DNA of 60,769 bases from Niveispirillum sp. (GTDB lineage Bacteria; Pseudomonadota; Alphaproteobacteria; Azospirillales; Azospirillaceae). Below, piece after piece: positions 45,414-56,167 of the stretch (position 1 is the first letter of the stretch; each line of letters starts with the position of its first letter). The stretch lies in NCBI RefSeq assembly GCF_017996735.1, contig NZ_JAGOGJ010000029.1:1-60769 (forward strand). Reading direction: 5' to 3'. Position numbers and translations under genes: made by a program. The notes below the pieces were generated by a model that saw only the letters and a list, made by a program, of their open reading frames with translations, had not been told where the DNA came from and did no database searches.

Positions 45414-45691
45414 CCACCGAACGTCCCCAGGGCGCTTCCACGGGTGGCGCTCCCCGCTCCGGCGGTGGTCGTCGTCCGTTCTTCCGTCGCCGGAAGACCT
45501 GCCCGTTCTCCGGCCCGAACGCGCCGGCGATCGACTACAAGGACATCAAGCTGCTGTCCCGGTTCATCTCCGAGCGTGGCAAGATCGTCCCGTCCCGTAT
45601 CACCGCCGTTTCGGCGAAGAAGCAGCGTGAGCTGGCCCGTGCTATCAAGCGCGCCCGCTTCCTGGCTCTTCTGCCCTACGTCGTCAAGTAA
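45410..45691 (+). CDS. rpsR: 30S ribosomal protein S18
   Basis: 93 residues. After a Gly/Arg-rich start come [12 protein letters not shown] and [19 protein letters not shown], then [31 protein letters not shown], all conserved in S18. It binds S6 on the small subunit platform, which fits the 4-base overlap of the two genes. Confidence 0.97.
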   Translation: MTTERPQGASTGGAPRSGGGRRPFFRRRKTCPFSGPNAPAIDYKDIKLLSRFISERGKIVPSRITAVSAKKQRELARAIKRARFLALLPYVVK

Positions 45692-45706
45692 GCCAGGAGA
45701 AAAGAC

Positions 45707-46264
45707 ATGGACGTCATTCTGCTGGAACGCGTCGAAAAGCTGGGCCAGCTTGGTCAGGTGGTCAAGGTGAAGCCGGGTTATGCCCGTAATTACCTGCTGC
45801 CGAAGAAGAAGGCCCTTCGTGCAACCAAGGAAAACCTCGCCTATTTCGAAGGCCAGAAGGCGCAGATCGAAGCGCGCAATCTGGAACTGAAGAAGGAAGC
45901 CGAGGTTGTGGCCAAGAAGGTCGATGGCGTTTCCGTCGTCGTCGTTCGTCAGGCCGCCGAGTCCGGCGTGTTGTACGGTTCGGTCACCTCGCGCGACATC
46001 GCCGATGCCGTGACTGCTGCCGGCACCACGATCGCCCGCTCGCAGGTCGCCATCGCCGATCCGATCAAGACCCTGGGCCTGTTCAAGGTCAAGGTTGTCC
46101 TGCATCCGGAAGTCGCCGTGAGCGTCACTGTGAACGTGGCCCGTTCGGTCGAAGAAGCCGCTGTCCAGGCCGCCCGTGGCGGCATGGTCAACAGCCGCGA
46201 CGAAGACGAGGACGAGGAAGAAGCGGTCGAAGAGACCGAAGCCACCGAGGAAACCGAGGCCTGA
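45707..46264 (+). CDS. rplI: 50S ribosomal protein L9
   Basis: 185 residues. [32 protein letters not shown] (quoted only to mark [17 protein letters not shown]) is the L9 signature. The second domain includes [11 protein letters not shown] and [13 protein letters not shown]. About 30 extra C-terminal residues are almost all Glu/Asp/Thr. The gene is followed by an intrinsic terminator. Confidence 0.97.
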   Translation: MDVILLERVEKLGQLGQVVKVKPGYARNYLLPKKKALRATKENLAYFEGQKAQIEARNLELKKEAEVVAKKVDGVSVVVVRQAAESGVLYGSVTSRDIADAVTAAGTTIARSQVAIADPIKTLGLFKVKVVLHPEVAVSVTVNVARSVEEAAVQAARGGMVNSRDEDEDEEEAVEETEATEETEA

Positions 46265-46313
46265 TCAAGGCCCCGGATGCCGGATGGAAACAGCCGGCAC
46301 CTCTGGTAGCGAT

Positions 46314-46352
46314 AAAGGGCGGTCCCTTTCGGGGGGTCGCCCTTTTTCTTTT
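46314..46352 (+). terminator. Intrinsic terminator of rpsF-rpsR-rplI
   Basis: AAAGGGCG (46314-46321) pairs with CGCCCTTT (46338-46345), with extra G-C pairs inside, and is followed by TTTTTCTTTT. It lies 50 bases beyond rplI. Confidence 0.85.
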
Positions 46353-46423
46353 GGGCATCTTTTCGACGATACCGGGCATGACTACCTTCTCAAGACGTAT
46401 CAGCGGCTTGGGGGGGATCCGAC

Positions 46424-47659
46424 ATGCTGTTGTTCCGTTTTCTGCGTTCCATCATCGGCCACGGCAATCTGACCGTCATTGATGCGCGTGGACAGAAGCA
46501 TCGTTTTGGATCGGAAACAGCCGGCCATAAACCGGTTACCGTTCGCCTGACCGATCCAGCCCTGGAGTGGAAGCTGGGCCTGCATCCCGGCCTTTTTGCC
46601 GGGGAGGCCTATATGGACGGCACCCTTCAGATGGCGGAGGGCAGTCTCTATGATTTCATCGATCTGGTGACGCGCAATGCCGGCTTCAGCCATCTGGGCC
46701 CGACCGGCGCGGTCCTGCAGCGGTTCGGTGTGGGCCTGCAGCGGTTCATCCAGCAACGCAACCCACTGGACCGGTCACGCCGCAACGTGGCGCACCATTA
46801 CGACCTGTCGCGGCAATTCTACGACCTGTTCCTGGATGCCGACCGCCAATATTCCTGCGCCTATTTCCCCCGGCCGGGGATGAGCCTGGAACAGGCGCAG
46901 GAAGCCAAGAAGCGGCATATCGCGGCAAAATTGCTGCTGAAACCCGGATGCCATGTCCTGGATATCGGCTGCGGCTGGGGCGGCATGGCGTTGACGCTGG
47001 CCAGGCAGGCGGATGTGCAGGTGACCGGCATCACCCTTTCGACAGAACAGCTTGCGGTCGCCCGTGAACGGGCCGCCGCCGCCGGCCTGTCGGACCGGGT
47101 GCGGTTCGAGCTGTGCGATTACCGTGAACTGCCGGGCCGGTTCGACCGGATCGTCAGTGTCGGCATGTTCGAACATGTCGGCGTCCCCCAATATCCCACC
47201 TTCTTTGCCCGTATCCGCGACCTGCTGGCCGATGACGGGGTAGCCCTGCTGCATTCGATCGGCCGGACAGAGGGACCGGGCACGACCAATCCCTGGATTC
47301 GCAAATACATCTTCCCCGGCGGCTATTCCCCCGCCCTGTCGGAGGTGACGCCGGCGGTGGAGGGGGCCGGTCTCTGGCTGACCGACATGGAAATCTGGCG
47401 TCTGCACTATGCCGAGACCCTGCGCCATTGGCGCGAACGCTTCCTGGCAAGGCGGGAAGAGGCGAAGGAGTTGTATGATGAGCGGTTCTGCCGCATGTGG
47501 GAATTCTATCTGGTGGGGGCCGAATGCGCCTTCCGCCACCAAGGACATATGGTCTTCCAGATGCAGTTGGCTCGCGACGTCGCCGCCGTACCGCTGGCCC
47601 GCGATTACATGCTGAGCGACGAACGGCGGATGGAGGGTCGGCAGACGAGGGCGGCGTAG
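46424..47659 (+). CDS. cfa: Cyclopropane-fatty-acyl-phospholipid synthase
   Basis: 411 residues of the SAM-dependent CFA synthase family. An N-terminal lipid-associated region (LGLHPGLFAGEAYMDGTLQ) precedes the methyltransferase domain, with VAHHYDLSRQFYDLFLD, HVLDIGCGWGGMALTLAR as the SAM motif, and FDRIVSVGMFEHVGVPQYPTF. HPGGYSPALSE-type and YAETLRHWRERF segments follow. It adds a methylene group across double bonds of membrane lipids, usually in stationary phase or acid stress. It is a single gene between rplI and dnaB. Confidence 0.9.
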   Translation: MLLFRFLRSIIGHGNLTVIDARGQKHRFGSETAGHKPVTVRLTDPALEWKLGLHPGLFAGEAYMDGTLQMAEGSLYDFIDLVTRNAGFSHLGPTGAVLQRFGVGLQRFIQQRNPLDRSRRNVAHHYDLSRQFYDLFLDADRQYSCAYFPRPGMSLEQAQEAKKRHIAAKLLLKPGCHVLDIGCGWGGMALTLARQADVQVTGITLSTEQLAVARERAAAAGLSDRVRFELCDYRELPGRFDRIVSVGMFEHVGVPQYPTFFARIRDLLADDGVALLHSIGRTEGPGTTNPWIRKYIFPGGYSPALSEVTPAVEGAGLWLTDMEIWRLHYAETLRHWRERFLARREEAKELYDERFCRMWEFYLVGAECAFRHQGHMVFQMQLARDVAAVPLARDYMLSDERRMEGRQTRAA

Positions 47660-47718
47660 ATTTTTGCCGGTGATGCCCGCAGATCGGAACCCGTCGCGGG
47701 GATTAACCGGAATCGATC

Positions 47719-47751
47719 TTATCCACAGCTTATCCCCACATTTCATCCACC
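47719..47751 (+). promoter_or_regulatory. DnaA-box-like cluster upstream of dnaB
   Basis: A consensus TTATCCACA lies at 47719-47727, TTATCCCCA at 47730-47738 (11 bases later), and TCATCCACC at 47743-47751. The first is a perfect match to the bacterial DnaA box. All lie on one strand within 105 bases of the dnaB ATG. DnaA control of dnaB transcription, or DnaA titration, would be consistent; binding is not shown. Confidence 0.5.
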
Positions 47752-47820
47752 GGCTTTTCGTCAGCCCTGCCCGTGTGATGGCGTGACGTTGGCAGATGGC
47801 GCCGCTAGAATGCCGCCGCC

Positions 47821-49326
47821 ATGGATACCAAGCTGATCGACCCCGCCGGCTTCGCCGGCAACGCCCCCGTCACCTACCGCACGCCACCCCATAACGAGGA
47901 GGCGGAGCAGACGGTGCTGGGCGCCATCCTTGTCAACAACAAGGCCTTTGAAAAGGTTGGCGAATTCCTGCGGCCGGAGCATTTCTTCGACCCGGCCAAC
48001 CAGAAGATCTATCAGGCCGTCCTGAAGATGATCGACCGGGGTCAGGTGGCCAACCCGATTACCCTGAAGGCCTATTTCGAACAGGATCGCGACCTGTCGG
48101 AAATCGGCGGCCCGGAATATCTGGCCCGTCTGGCCGCCGCCATCGTCACCGTCCATAATCTGGAAGATTACGGGCGTATCATCCATGACGCCTATCTGCG
48201 CCGGCAGTTGATCGAAGTCGGCGAGGACATGGTCAACCAGGCTTACAAGCACGACATCGACGTCGCCGCCAACGACCAGATCGAGGATGCGGAAAAGAAG
48301 CTGTTCGAGCTGGCGGCCACCGGCGACATCAAGGGGGACTTCATCCCCTTCGACCGGGCGCTGACCGCCGCCATTGCCACCGCCGAAGCCGCCTTTCGCC
48401 GGTCGAGCCACGTGACCGGTGTCACGTCGGGTCTGCGCGATCTGGATACCAAGCTGGGTGGCCTGCATCCCAGCGATCTGCTGATTCTGGCCGGTCGCCC
48501 GTCCATGGGTAAAACGGCGCTGGCCACCAACATCGCCTTCAACGCTGCCAAGGCCCATATGCTGTCGGGCGGCAAGGAGGGGGCGCCGGTCGGCTTCTTC
48601 TCCCTGGAAATGTCGGCCGAACAGCTGGCCCTGCGTATCCTGGCAGACCAGGCTGAGGTGTCGGGCGACAAGATCCGCCGTGGCGAGATCACCGCCACCG
48701 ATTTCCCGAAATTCGTGGAGGCTAGCCAATATCTGGCCCGCGTCCCCTTCTTTGTGGACGATACGCCGGCGCTGACCATTACGGCCGTCCGCACGCGTGC
48801 CCGCCGGTTGAAGCGCACCCATGGCCTGGGCCTGGTCGTGGTGGACTATTTGCAGCTTCTGCGCGGCGGCGGTTCGGGACGGGGCGAGCAGAATCGTGTG
48901 CAGGAAATTTCGGAAATCACGCGGGGCCTGAAGGCCATCGCCAAGGAACTGGACCTGCCCGTCATCGCCTTGTCGCAGTTGTCGCGTTCGGTGGAAAGCC
49001 GGGAAGACAAGCGGCCGCAGCTTTCCGACCTGCGTGAATCCGGCTCGATCGAGCAGGATGCCGACGTCGTGATGTTTGTGTTCCGCGAACAATATTATCT
49101 GGAACGCGCCGAGCCGGGCCGCCGGCCCGACGAGTCGGAAGACAAGTACAATGACCGCTATGCACAATGGCAGGACCGGCTGGCCCAGGTCCACAACACC
49201 GCCGACGTGATCATCGGCAAGCAGCGTCACGGCCCCGTCGGCACCGTGCGCCTGTATTTCGACGGCAACTATACCCGCTTCGGCGATCTGGACACGCAAC
49301 ATGGCGGCGGATCGTATGACGAGTGA
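47821..49326 (+). CDS. dnaB: Replicative DNA helicase
   Basis: 501 residues. The N-terminal domain starts at PHNEEAEQTVLGAILVNNKAF. Walker A is GRPSMGKTALA near residues 225-235. SLEMSAEQLALRIL, VVVDYLQLL (Walker B) and SQLSRSVESREDKRPQLSDLRESGSIEQDAD are RecA-like core motifs of DnaB. No intein is present. It unwinds DNA at the replication fork. The last 11 bases overlap alr in another frame. Confidence 0.97.
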   Translation: MDTKLIDPAGFAGNAPVTYRTPPHNEEAEQTVLGAILVNNKAFEKVGEFLRPEHFFDPANQKIYQAVLKMIDRGQVANPITLKAYFEQDRDLSEIGGPEYLARLAAAIVTVHNLEDYGRIIHDAYLRRQLIEVGEDMVNQAYKHDIDVAANDQIEDAEKKLFELAATGDIKGDFIPFDRALTAAIATAEAAFRRSSHVTGVTSGLRDLDTKLGGLHPSDLLILAGRPSMGKTALATNIAFNAAKAHMLSGGKEGAPVGFFSLEMSAEQLALRILADQAEVSGDKIRRGEITATDFPKFVEASQYLARVPFFVDDTPALTITAVRTRARRLKRTHGLGLVVVDYLQLLRGGGSGRGEQNRVQEISEITRGLKAIAKELDLPVIALSQLSRSVESREDKRPQLSDLRESGSIEQDADVVMFVFREQYYLERAEPGRRPDESEDKYNDRYAQWQDRLAQVHNTADVIIGKQRHGPVGTVRLYFDGNYTRFGDLDTQHGGGSYDE

Positions 49327-50449
49327 GGTGGCGGGGCTGCTGGACAGCCCCGAGGCGGCCCGTGTCGGCGCCGTGCTGGTCATCGATCTGGCGGCTCTGA
49401 CGGCCAACTGGCGCGACATGGCGGCCCGCGCACCGGGCGCCGAATGTGCCGCCGTGGTGAAGGCCAATGGCTATGGGCTGGGGGATGTCGCCGTGGCATC
49501 CGCCCTGTGGAAGGCTGGTGCCCGCAGCTTTTTCGTGGCCGATATCGAGGCCGGGGTGCGGGTAAAGACCGCCCTTCCCGCCTCCCGCACCATCGTACTG
49601 CATGGTGTTCCGGCCGGGACCGAAGCCGAACTGGCGGCGCGCGATCTGGTCCCGGTGCTGAGCAGCCTGGCGGAGACTGAGCGCTGGGGCGCACAGGCGC
49701 GGCTTCTGGGCCGAAAGCTTCCGGCCTTTATTCATATCGATACCGGAATGAATAGGCTGGGACTGCCCCCCATAGAATTGGACCGCTTGTGCAACGATCC
49801 AGTCAATCTGCTGGCTGGCATCGATCTGCAGGCCTGGATGAGCCATCTGGCCTGTGCCGACGATCCGGACAATCCGTTCACGGCCGAGCAGTTACGGCGG
49901 GTGCGGATGGCGCTGGCCCGTTTGCCGAAGGCGCCGGTCAGCCTGTCCAATTCGGGCGGTATCTTCCATGGGGCCGATTACCATTTTGATCTGGTGCGTC
50001 CAGGAATCGCGCTCTATGGCGCCAATCCGGCCCCGTGGCTGCCGAATCCCATGCGCCCGGTGATCCGGCTGCTGGCCCGGATTCTCCAGGTCCGCGATGT
50101 GGCGCCACCGGACACGGTGGGCTATGACGCCACCCACCGCATCACGGCGCCCGGAACGGTCGCCGCCTTGGGCATGGGCTATGCCGATGGCTATCCCTGG
50201 GCCCTGGCCGGCAAGGGAATGGCGATGGTGGGTGGGTATGCCGTCCCCCTGATCGGCCGCGTGTCCATGGATTTGCTGACGGCAGATGTGACGGGCGTGC
50301 CGGAGCATCTGCTGCAAGTCGGCGGCTGGGCCGACATTATCGGCCCGCACCGCGATGTGGATCAGGTGGCACGCGAGGCCGGCACCATTGGATATGAGAT
50401 ATTGACGCGCCTCGGCTCGCGCTATCACCGCGCCTATGTCGGCGGATGA
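49316..50449 (+). CDS. alr: Alanine racemase
   Basis: 377 residues from ATG at 49316 (MTSEVAGLLDSPEA); an ATG at 49301 would lengthen the overlap with dnaB to 26 bases. CAAVVKANGYGLGD carries the PLP-binding Lys. HIDTGMNRLG, LSNSGGI and the C-terminal GRVSMDLLTADVTG are conserved. It supplies D-alanine for peptidoglycan. Overlap with dnaB means the two are cotranscribed. Confidence 0.94.
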   Translation: MTSEVAGLLDSPEAARVGAVLVIDLAALTANWRDMAARAPGAECAAVVKANGYGLGDVAVASALWKAGARSFFVADIEAGVRVKTALPASRTIVLHGVPAGTEAELAARDLVPVLSSLAETERWGAQARLLGRKLPAFIHIDTGMNRLGLPPIELDRLCNDPVNLLAGIDLQAWMSHLACADDPDNPFTAEQLRRVRMALARLPKAPVSLSNSGGIFHGADYHFDLVRPGIALYGANPAPWLPNPMRPVIRLLARILQVRDVAPPDTVGYDATHRITAPGTVAALGMGYADGYPWALAGKGMAMVGGYAVPLIGRVSMDLLTADVTGVPEHLLQVGGWADIIGPHRDVDQVAREAGTIGYEILTRLGSRYHRAYVGG

Positions 50450-51343
50450 TCAGGCCGTGATCGACACGAAGGATTCCGTGGTCTGAATGGCGATGGTCAT
50501 GGTTTCGGTATAGGTGCTGGTATAGGTCACCTCCGCGACCGACCCGGCATCCACGCCACCGGCCTCGGCTGCTCCGCCAGGGTCCAACGTTTCCAGCGTG
50601 CCGTTCAACCGCTCCAGCGTCTCCCCCGCTGCCGCCAGATCGTCGCGTGACGCCTTCAGCGTCTCTTCAAACTCCTGCTTCTCCTCCTCGCTCATCCACA
50701 GCGTATTGCCCTTGTTGGCTTCGGCCTGGGTCAGCAAGGTGCGGGCGCGACCCGCAAAATCGCGGACCTCCTGCACATAGGCACGGGCGTAGGAGACGGG
50801 GATTCCGCCGGCTGTCATGCCGGGCTGCGGTTCCACAGGCTTTGCAGGGTCAGGTTCACCCCGCGCGATGGCGGCGGCACGTTCGGCGGGGTCGACAGAC
50901 CGGCCCTCGACCAGATTCTTCGCTTCATCCGCCAGATCGCGCGTCATACCCGTTGCTTCACGGGCGATGGTCGCCAGCTTGCGTGCATCGCCGCGCGCCG
51001 CAGCCTGACGCGCTTCCTGTTCCAACTCGCTCATGCGGCGCTTGGATTGGTTCAGCTTTTCGCCAGCAGCCTTGCGGTCGATCTCCGACCGGGCCTTATC
51101 CATGTATTTGCTGAGTTCTTCGACCCGCGCGGCGCTCTTGGCAGCCTCTTCGAATCCGCCGCCACCAATCCCGACATCCATCAGGCGTTTGAAGACATCC
51201 TGCTGGGTCTTGCCCTGGTATTCGGGCCTGTCGACCTTTTTGAACCGCTCTTCCACCGCCTTGTCGACATGGCGGTCAATAGCCGTCTTCATCGCCTGCG
51301 TATTCGTGGCGCCGAAGAGCGAGCCCGCGTTTAGCGAGATCAT
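50450..51343 (-). CDS. Coiled-coil protein of unknown function
   Basis: 297 residues from ATG at 51341-51343, directly preceded by GGGGGAG; a longer start at 51367 is possible. No signal peptide or membrane segment is evident. Most of the protein is charged helix with heptad character (KRRMSELEQEARQAAARGDA, EEEKQEFEETLKASRDDLAA). A Pro-rich spacer lies near residue 175. The C-terminal 35 residues switch to a Thr/Val-rich beta pattern (AEVTYTSTYTETMTIAIQTT). I do not recognise a family. The stop abuts the convergent alr stop. Confidence 0.7.
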   Translation of the reverse strand: MISLNAGSLFGATNTQAMKTAIDRHVDKAVEERFKKVDRPEYQGKTQQDVFKRLMDVGIGGGGFEEAAKSAARVEELSKYMDKARSEIDRKAAGEKLNQSKRRMSELEQEARQAAARGDARKLATIAREATGMTRDLADEAKNLVEGRSVDPAERAAAIARGEPDPAKPVEPQPGMTAGGIPVSYARAYVQEVRDFAGRARTLLTQAEANKGNTLWMSEEEKQEFEETLKASRDDLAAAGETLERLNGTLETLDPGGAAEAGGVDAGSVAEVTYTSTYTETMTIAIQTTESFVSITA

Positions 51344-51381
51344 GGGCTCCCCCAATATATCGATCATTTTGATCCGAATAA

Positions 51382-51410
51382 AAGGTAAGCCACTCGCGTC
51401 CTACGGGCAA
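51382..51410 (-). promoter_or_regulatory. Candidate promoter of the coiled-coil gene
   Basis: On the minus strand TTGCCC (51405-51410) and TACCTT (51382-51387) are 17 bases apart, about 39 bases before the ATG at 51343. It follows the ilvC terminator. Confidence 0.35.
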
Positions 51411-51443
51411 GAAGCTAAAAATGTATCTTTAGTGATAATCGCC

Positions 51444-51481
51444 TAAACAAAGCCGCCCGGCGGATCACTCCACCGGGCGGC
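51444..51481 (-). terminator. Intrinsic terminator of ilvC
   Basis: On the minus strand GCCGCCCGGTGG pairs with CCGCCGGGCGGC (12 bp, one G-U) around a 6-base loop, followed by TTTGTTT. It lies 29 bases past the ilvC stop. Confidence 0.85.
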
Positions 51482-51510
51482 ATCACTCACAACCAAGCCA
51501 TTGGAAAAGC

Positions 51511-53122
<1,612 letters not shown>

Positions 53123-53179
53123 GGGGCGAGGCTCCGGAAAATCAGGTCTTGGTCGGGCGAGGGGTACGGGGGGGCCGGT

Positions 53180-54946
53180 TTACACCAGCACCATCCCCTC
53201 CTCCGGCGTGGCCTCGGCCACCTTGTCTGCCGGGCCCAGCAGCATCTCGTTATGCGCCTTGCCGCCGGGGATCATGGGGAAGCAATTTTCCTTCTGATCC
53301 ACGCACATATCGACGATCACGGCGCGCGGCGTGGCGATCATCTCCGCGATAACATCGTCCACTTCCGAAACCTTGGTGGCGCGCAGGCCCACGCCGCCGA
53401 AGGCATCGGCCAGCTTCACGAAGTCGGGCAGCGCCTCCGAATAGCTTTCGGAATAGCGCGAGCCGTGCAGCAGTTCCTGCCACTGCCGGACCATGCCCAT
53501 CCACTGATTGTTCAGGATGAACACCTTGACCGGCAGGCGGTATTGCAGGGCCGTGGACATTTCCTGGATGTTCATCTGGATCGATGCCTCACCGGCGACA
53601 TCGATGCAGAGCGCGCCGGGATTGGCGATCTGGGCACCGATGGCGGCGGGCAGGCCATAGCCCATGGTGCCCAACCCGCCCGAGGTCAGCCAGCGGTTCG
53701 GCTTGTTGAAGGGCAGGAACTGCGCCGCCCACATCTGATGCTGGCCCACCTCGGTGGAGATGAACACATCGTCGCGGCCGGCCACGGCGGCGCGCAGGCG
53801 TTCCAGCGCATATTGCGGCTTGATGACCTTGTCGGTCTTCTCGTACTTCAGGCAGTCCTTGGACCGCCAGACGGCGATCTGATCCCACCAGGACTTCAGC
53901 GCCGCCTGATCGGCCCGCTTGTTGCGCGCCTTCCAGATGCGGATCATGTCTTCAAGGACATAGGCCGCGTCGCCGACGATGGGCAGGTCCACTCGGACAT
54001 TCTTGTTGATGTTCGACGGGTCGATATCGATGTGGATCTTCTTCGATCCGGGGCTGAATTCGCTGACCTTGCCGGTCACGCGGTCATCGAACCGGGCGCC
54101 AACGCAGATCATCAGATCGCAGCCATGCATGGCCAGATTGGCCTCGTAGGTGCCGTGCATGCCCAGCATGCCCAGCCACTGCTGATCATGCGCGGGATAG
54201 GCGCCCAGACCCATCAGGGTGGTGGTGCAGGGATAACCCGTCATGCGCACAAGTTGCGTCAGCAACTGGCTGGCGACCGGGCCCGCGTTGATGACGCCGC
54301 CACCGACATAGAAGATAGGGCGCTTGGCATTGGCCAGCATCTCCACCGCTTCCTCAACCTTGTTGAGGTCGGGCTTCACCTGCGGACGATAGGACTTGGG
54401 CTGGCTTTCGCCCGGCGTGCGATAGACACCGTCGGCAAACTGCACATCCTTGGGGATGTCGATGACGACGGGACCCGGACGGCCATTCTTGGCCACATAG
54501 AACGCCTCGTGCAGCGTGCGGGCCAGATTGTTGACGTCCTTGACCAGATAATTGTGCTTGGTCGCGGGCCGCGTGATGCCGGTCGTGTCGCATTCCTGGA
54601 ACGCGTCATTACCGATCAGGTGCGTGGGCACCTGACCCGTCAGGCAGACGATGGGGATGCTGTCCATCAGCGCATCAACCAGGCCGGTAACGGCATTGGT
54701 GGCGCCGGGGCCGGACGTGACCAGCACGACACCGACCTTGCCGGAAGAGCGTGCATAGCCTTCCGCCGCATGGACGGCGGCCTGTTCATGGCGAACCAGG
54801 ATATGCTTGATCTGGTTCTGCTTGAACAGCGCGTCATAGATGGGTAGTACCGCTCCGCCCGGATACCCGAAGATCGTATCTACACCTTGGTCCCGAAGGG
54901 CCTTGATGACGATTTCCGCACCGGAGAGGATGGTTCCCGAAGACAT
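53180..54946 (-). CDS. ilvB: Acetolactate synthase large subunit
   Basis: 588 residues from ATG at 54944-54946 (MSSGTILSGAEIVIKALRDQ); a TTG at 54961 is in frame. It is a thiamine-diphosphate enzyme. GYPGGAVLPIYDAL and the catalytic Glu region RHEQAAVHAAEGYARSSGKV are present, as is the ThDP/Mg motif around GEASIQMNIQEMSTALQY and NNQWMGMVRQW. FAD-binding segments are intact. It makes 2-acetolactate or 2-aceto-2-hydroxybutyrate. It is first in the ilv operon, behind a hairpin leader. Confidence 0.96.
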   Translation of the reverse strand: MSSGTILSGAEIVIKALRDQGVDTIFGYPGGAVLPIYDALFKQNQIKHILVRHEQAAVHAAEGYARSSGKVGVVLVTSGPGATNAVTGLVDALMDSIPIVCLTGQVPTHLIGNDAFQECDTTGITRPATKHNYLVKDVNNLARTLHEAFYVAKNGRPGPVVIDIPKDVQFADGVYRTPGESQPKSYRPQVKPDLNKVEEAVEMLANAKRPIFYVGGGVINAGPVASQLLTQLVRMTGYPCTTTLMGLGAYPAHDQQWLGMLGMHGTYEANLAMHGCDLMICVGARFDDRVTGKVSEFSPGSKKIHIDIDPSNINKNVRVDLPIVGDAAYVLEDMIRIWKARNKRADQAALKSWWDQIAVWRSKDCLKYEKTDKVIKPQYALERLRAAVAGRDDVFISTEVGQHQMWAAQFLPFNKPNRWLTSGGLGTMGYGLPAAIGAQIANPGALCIDVAGEASIQMNIQEMSTALQYRLPVKVFILNNQWMGMVRQWQELLHGSRYSESYSEALPDFVKLADAFGGVGLRATKVSEVDDVIAEMIATPRAVIVDMCVDQKENCFPMIPGGKAHNEMLLGPADKVAEATPEEGMVLV

Positions 54947-54979
54947 GGCAGACGCTTTCAAACAGTTCCAACGGGGTTG

Positions 54980-55013
54980 AAAAACGCCGCCTTTCGCAGG
55001 GGCGAAGGGCGAC
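54980..55013 (-). terminator. Leader hairpin with U-tract between miaA and ilvB
   Basis: On the minus strand a stem with an inner GCGAAG/CTTCGC helix and a GCC/GGC outer helix (54985-55013, one bulge) is followed by TTTTT. It lies just downstream of the ilvB promoter and 34 bases before ilvB, so it may attenuate ilvB or end miaA transcripts. No leader peptide rich in Leu, Val or Ile is visible. Confidence 0.5.
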
Positions 55014-55021
55014 GTGGCGGC

Positions 55022-55050
55022 ACCCTAGACGGAACCGGAAAGATGGTCAA
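55022..55050 (-). promoter_or_regulatory. ilvB promoter
   Basis: On the minus strand TTGACC (55045-55050) and TAGGGT (55022-55027) are 17 bases apart. The -35 overlaps the miaA stop codon. It would start transcription just before the leader hairpin. Confidence 0.5.
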
Positions 55051-56039
55051 CCGGTTTTGGCAATGTTCTTAGTCATGCCTGTCATGATACGGTCATAAAA
55101 TTTCGCGAACACCCCTTCGGATGCAAGTTCCGTCGAATCCAACCGCACTGCGGTAGGCATCTGGTTGCGGAACCATGTCAATTGGCGCTTGGCATAATTG
55201 CGCGTCAACTGCTGTGCCTTGGTAATCGCGGTTTCACGATCCAGGGCACCGGACAGGATGGCGGCAATCTCCGGCACGCCCAGCGCCTTGCATGCCGGCA
55301 GGACAGGATCAAGATTTTGCGCCATCAGGGCCGCCACCTCCTGCTCCGCCCCTTGCGCCAGCATGACCAGGAATCGGCGATCACATTGTGCGTAAAGGTG
55401 CGGGCGCGGCGGTTCGACCACCAGGGTGGTGAAGGACAGGTGTGTGGGCACGTCCGTGGGCGGGGCGGCCTGCCAATCGCTGATCGACCTTCCCGTGGCC
55501 TGGATCACTTCCCAGGCGCGGATCAGGCGCTGGCTGTCGGTAGGGTGCAGACGGGATGCGGTGGCGGGGTCGATTGCCGCCAGCCGCGCATGCAGGCCGG
55601 GACTGCCGATCTCCGCCTGCAAATCCATGGCGGCCTGACGCACGGATACCGGAATGTCGGGGATGTCGGACAGGCCCTGCATCAGGGAGCGCAGGTAAAG
55701 GCCGGTCCCGCCCACCACGATGGGCAAAAGCCCCGCCGCATGCGCCCTATCGATCTCCGCCAGCGCCAGTTCCCGCCAGCGCGCCGCACTCATCCGCACC
55801 GACGCGGGCACGACACCATATAGAGTGTGCGGCGCCTCGGCCTCGTCCGCCGCCGACGGGCGCGCGGTGACGATGCGCAGATCGGCATAGACCTGCATAG
55901 AGTCAGCATTGATCACCACGCCGTTGGCACGCTTGGCAAACGCAAGCGCCAGCCCGGACTTGCCGGAGGCCGTGGGGCCGCCCATGATGAGGACGGGGCG
56001 GGGGGCGGTAATGTCGGGTTGGGCGCGGTACTGGCTCAT
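55047..56039 (-). CDS. miaA: tRNA dimethylallyltransferase
   Basis: 330 residues. The P-loop GGPTASGKSGLALAFAKR is followed by NADSMQVYADLRIVTARPS, GTGLYLRSLMQGLSD and the C-terminal TRNYAKRQLTWFRNQ, all characteristic. MiaA prenylates A37 of tRNAs reading UNN codons. It lies upstream of ilvB on the same strand. Confidence 0.95.
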   Translation of the reverse strand: MSQYRAQPDITAPRPVLIMGGPTASGKSGLALAFAKRANGVVINADSMQVYADLRIVTARPSAADEAEAPHTLYGVVPASVRMSAARWRELALAEIDRAHAAGLLPIVVGGTGLYLRSLMQGLSDIPDIPVSVRQAAMDLQAEIGSPGLHARLAAIDPATASRLHPTDSQRLIRAWEVIQATGRSISDWQAAPPTDVPTHLSFTTLVVEPPRPHLYAQCDRRFLVMLAQGAEQEVAALMAQNLDPVLPACKALGVPEIAAILSGALDRETAITKAQQLTRNYAKRQLTWFRNQMPTAVRLDSTELASEGVFAKFYDRIMTGMTKNIAKTG

Positions 56040-56167
56040 GGGCTGGTGTTACCCCCTGCCCCAAAGCTTGGCAAGCAGACCATGGACCGCCCGCGCCGAT
56101 GGCAGCGACAGGGTTTACCATTGCCGAGCCAGGTTGACCTGGGCCATGCCCTTGGCTTCAAGTGTGA

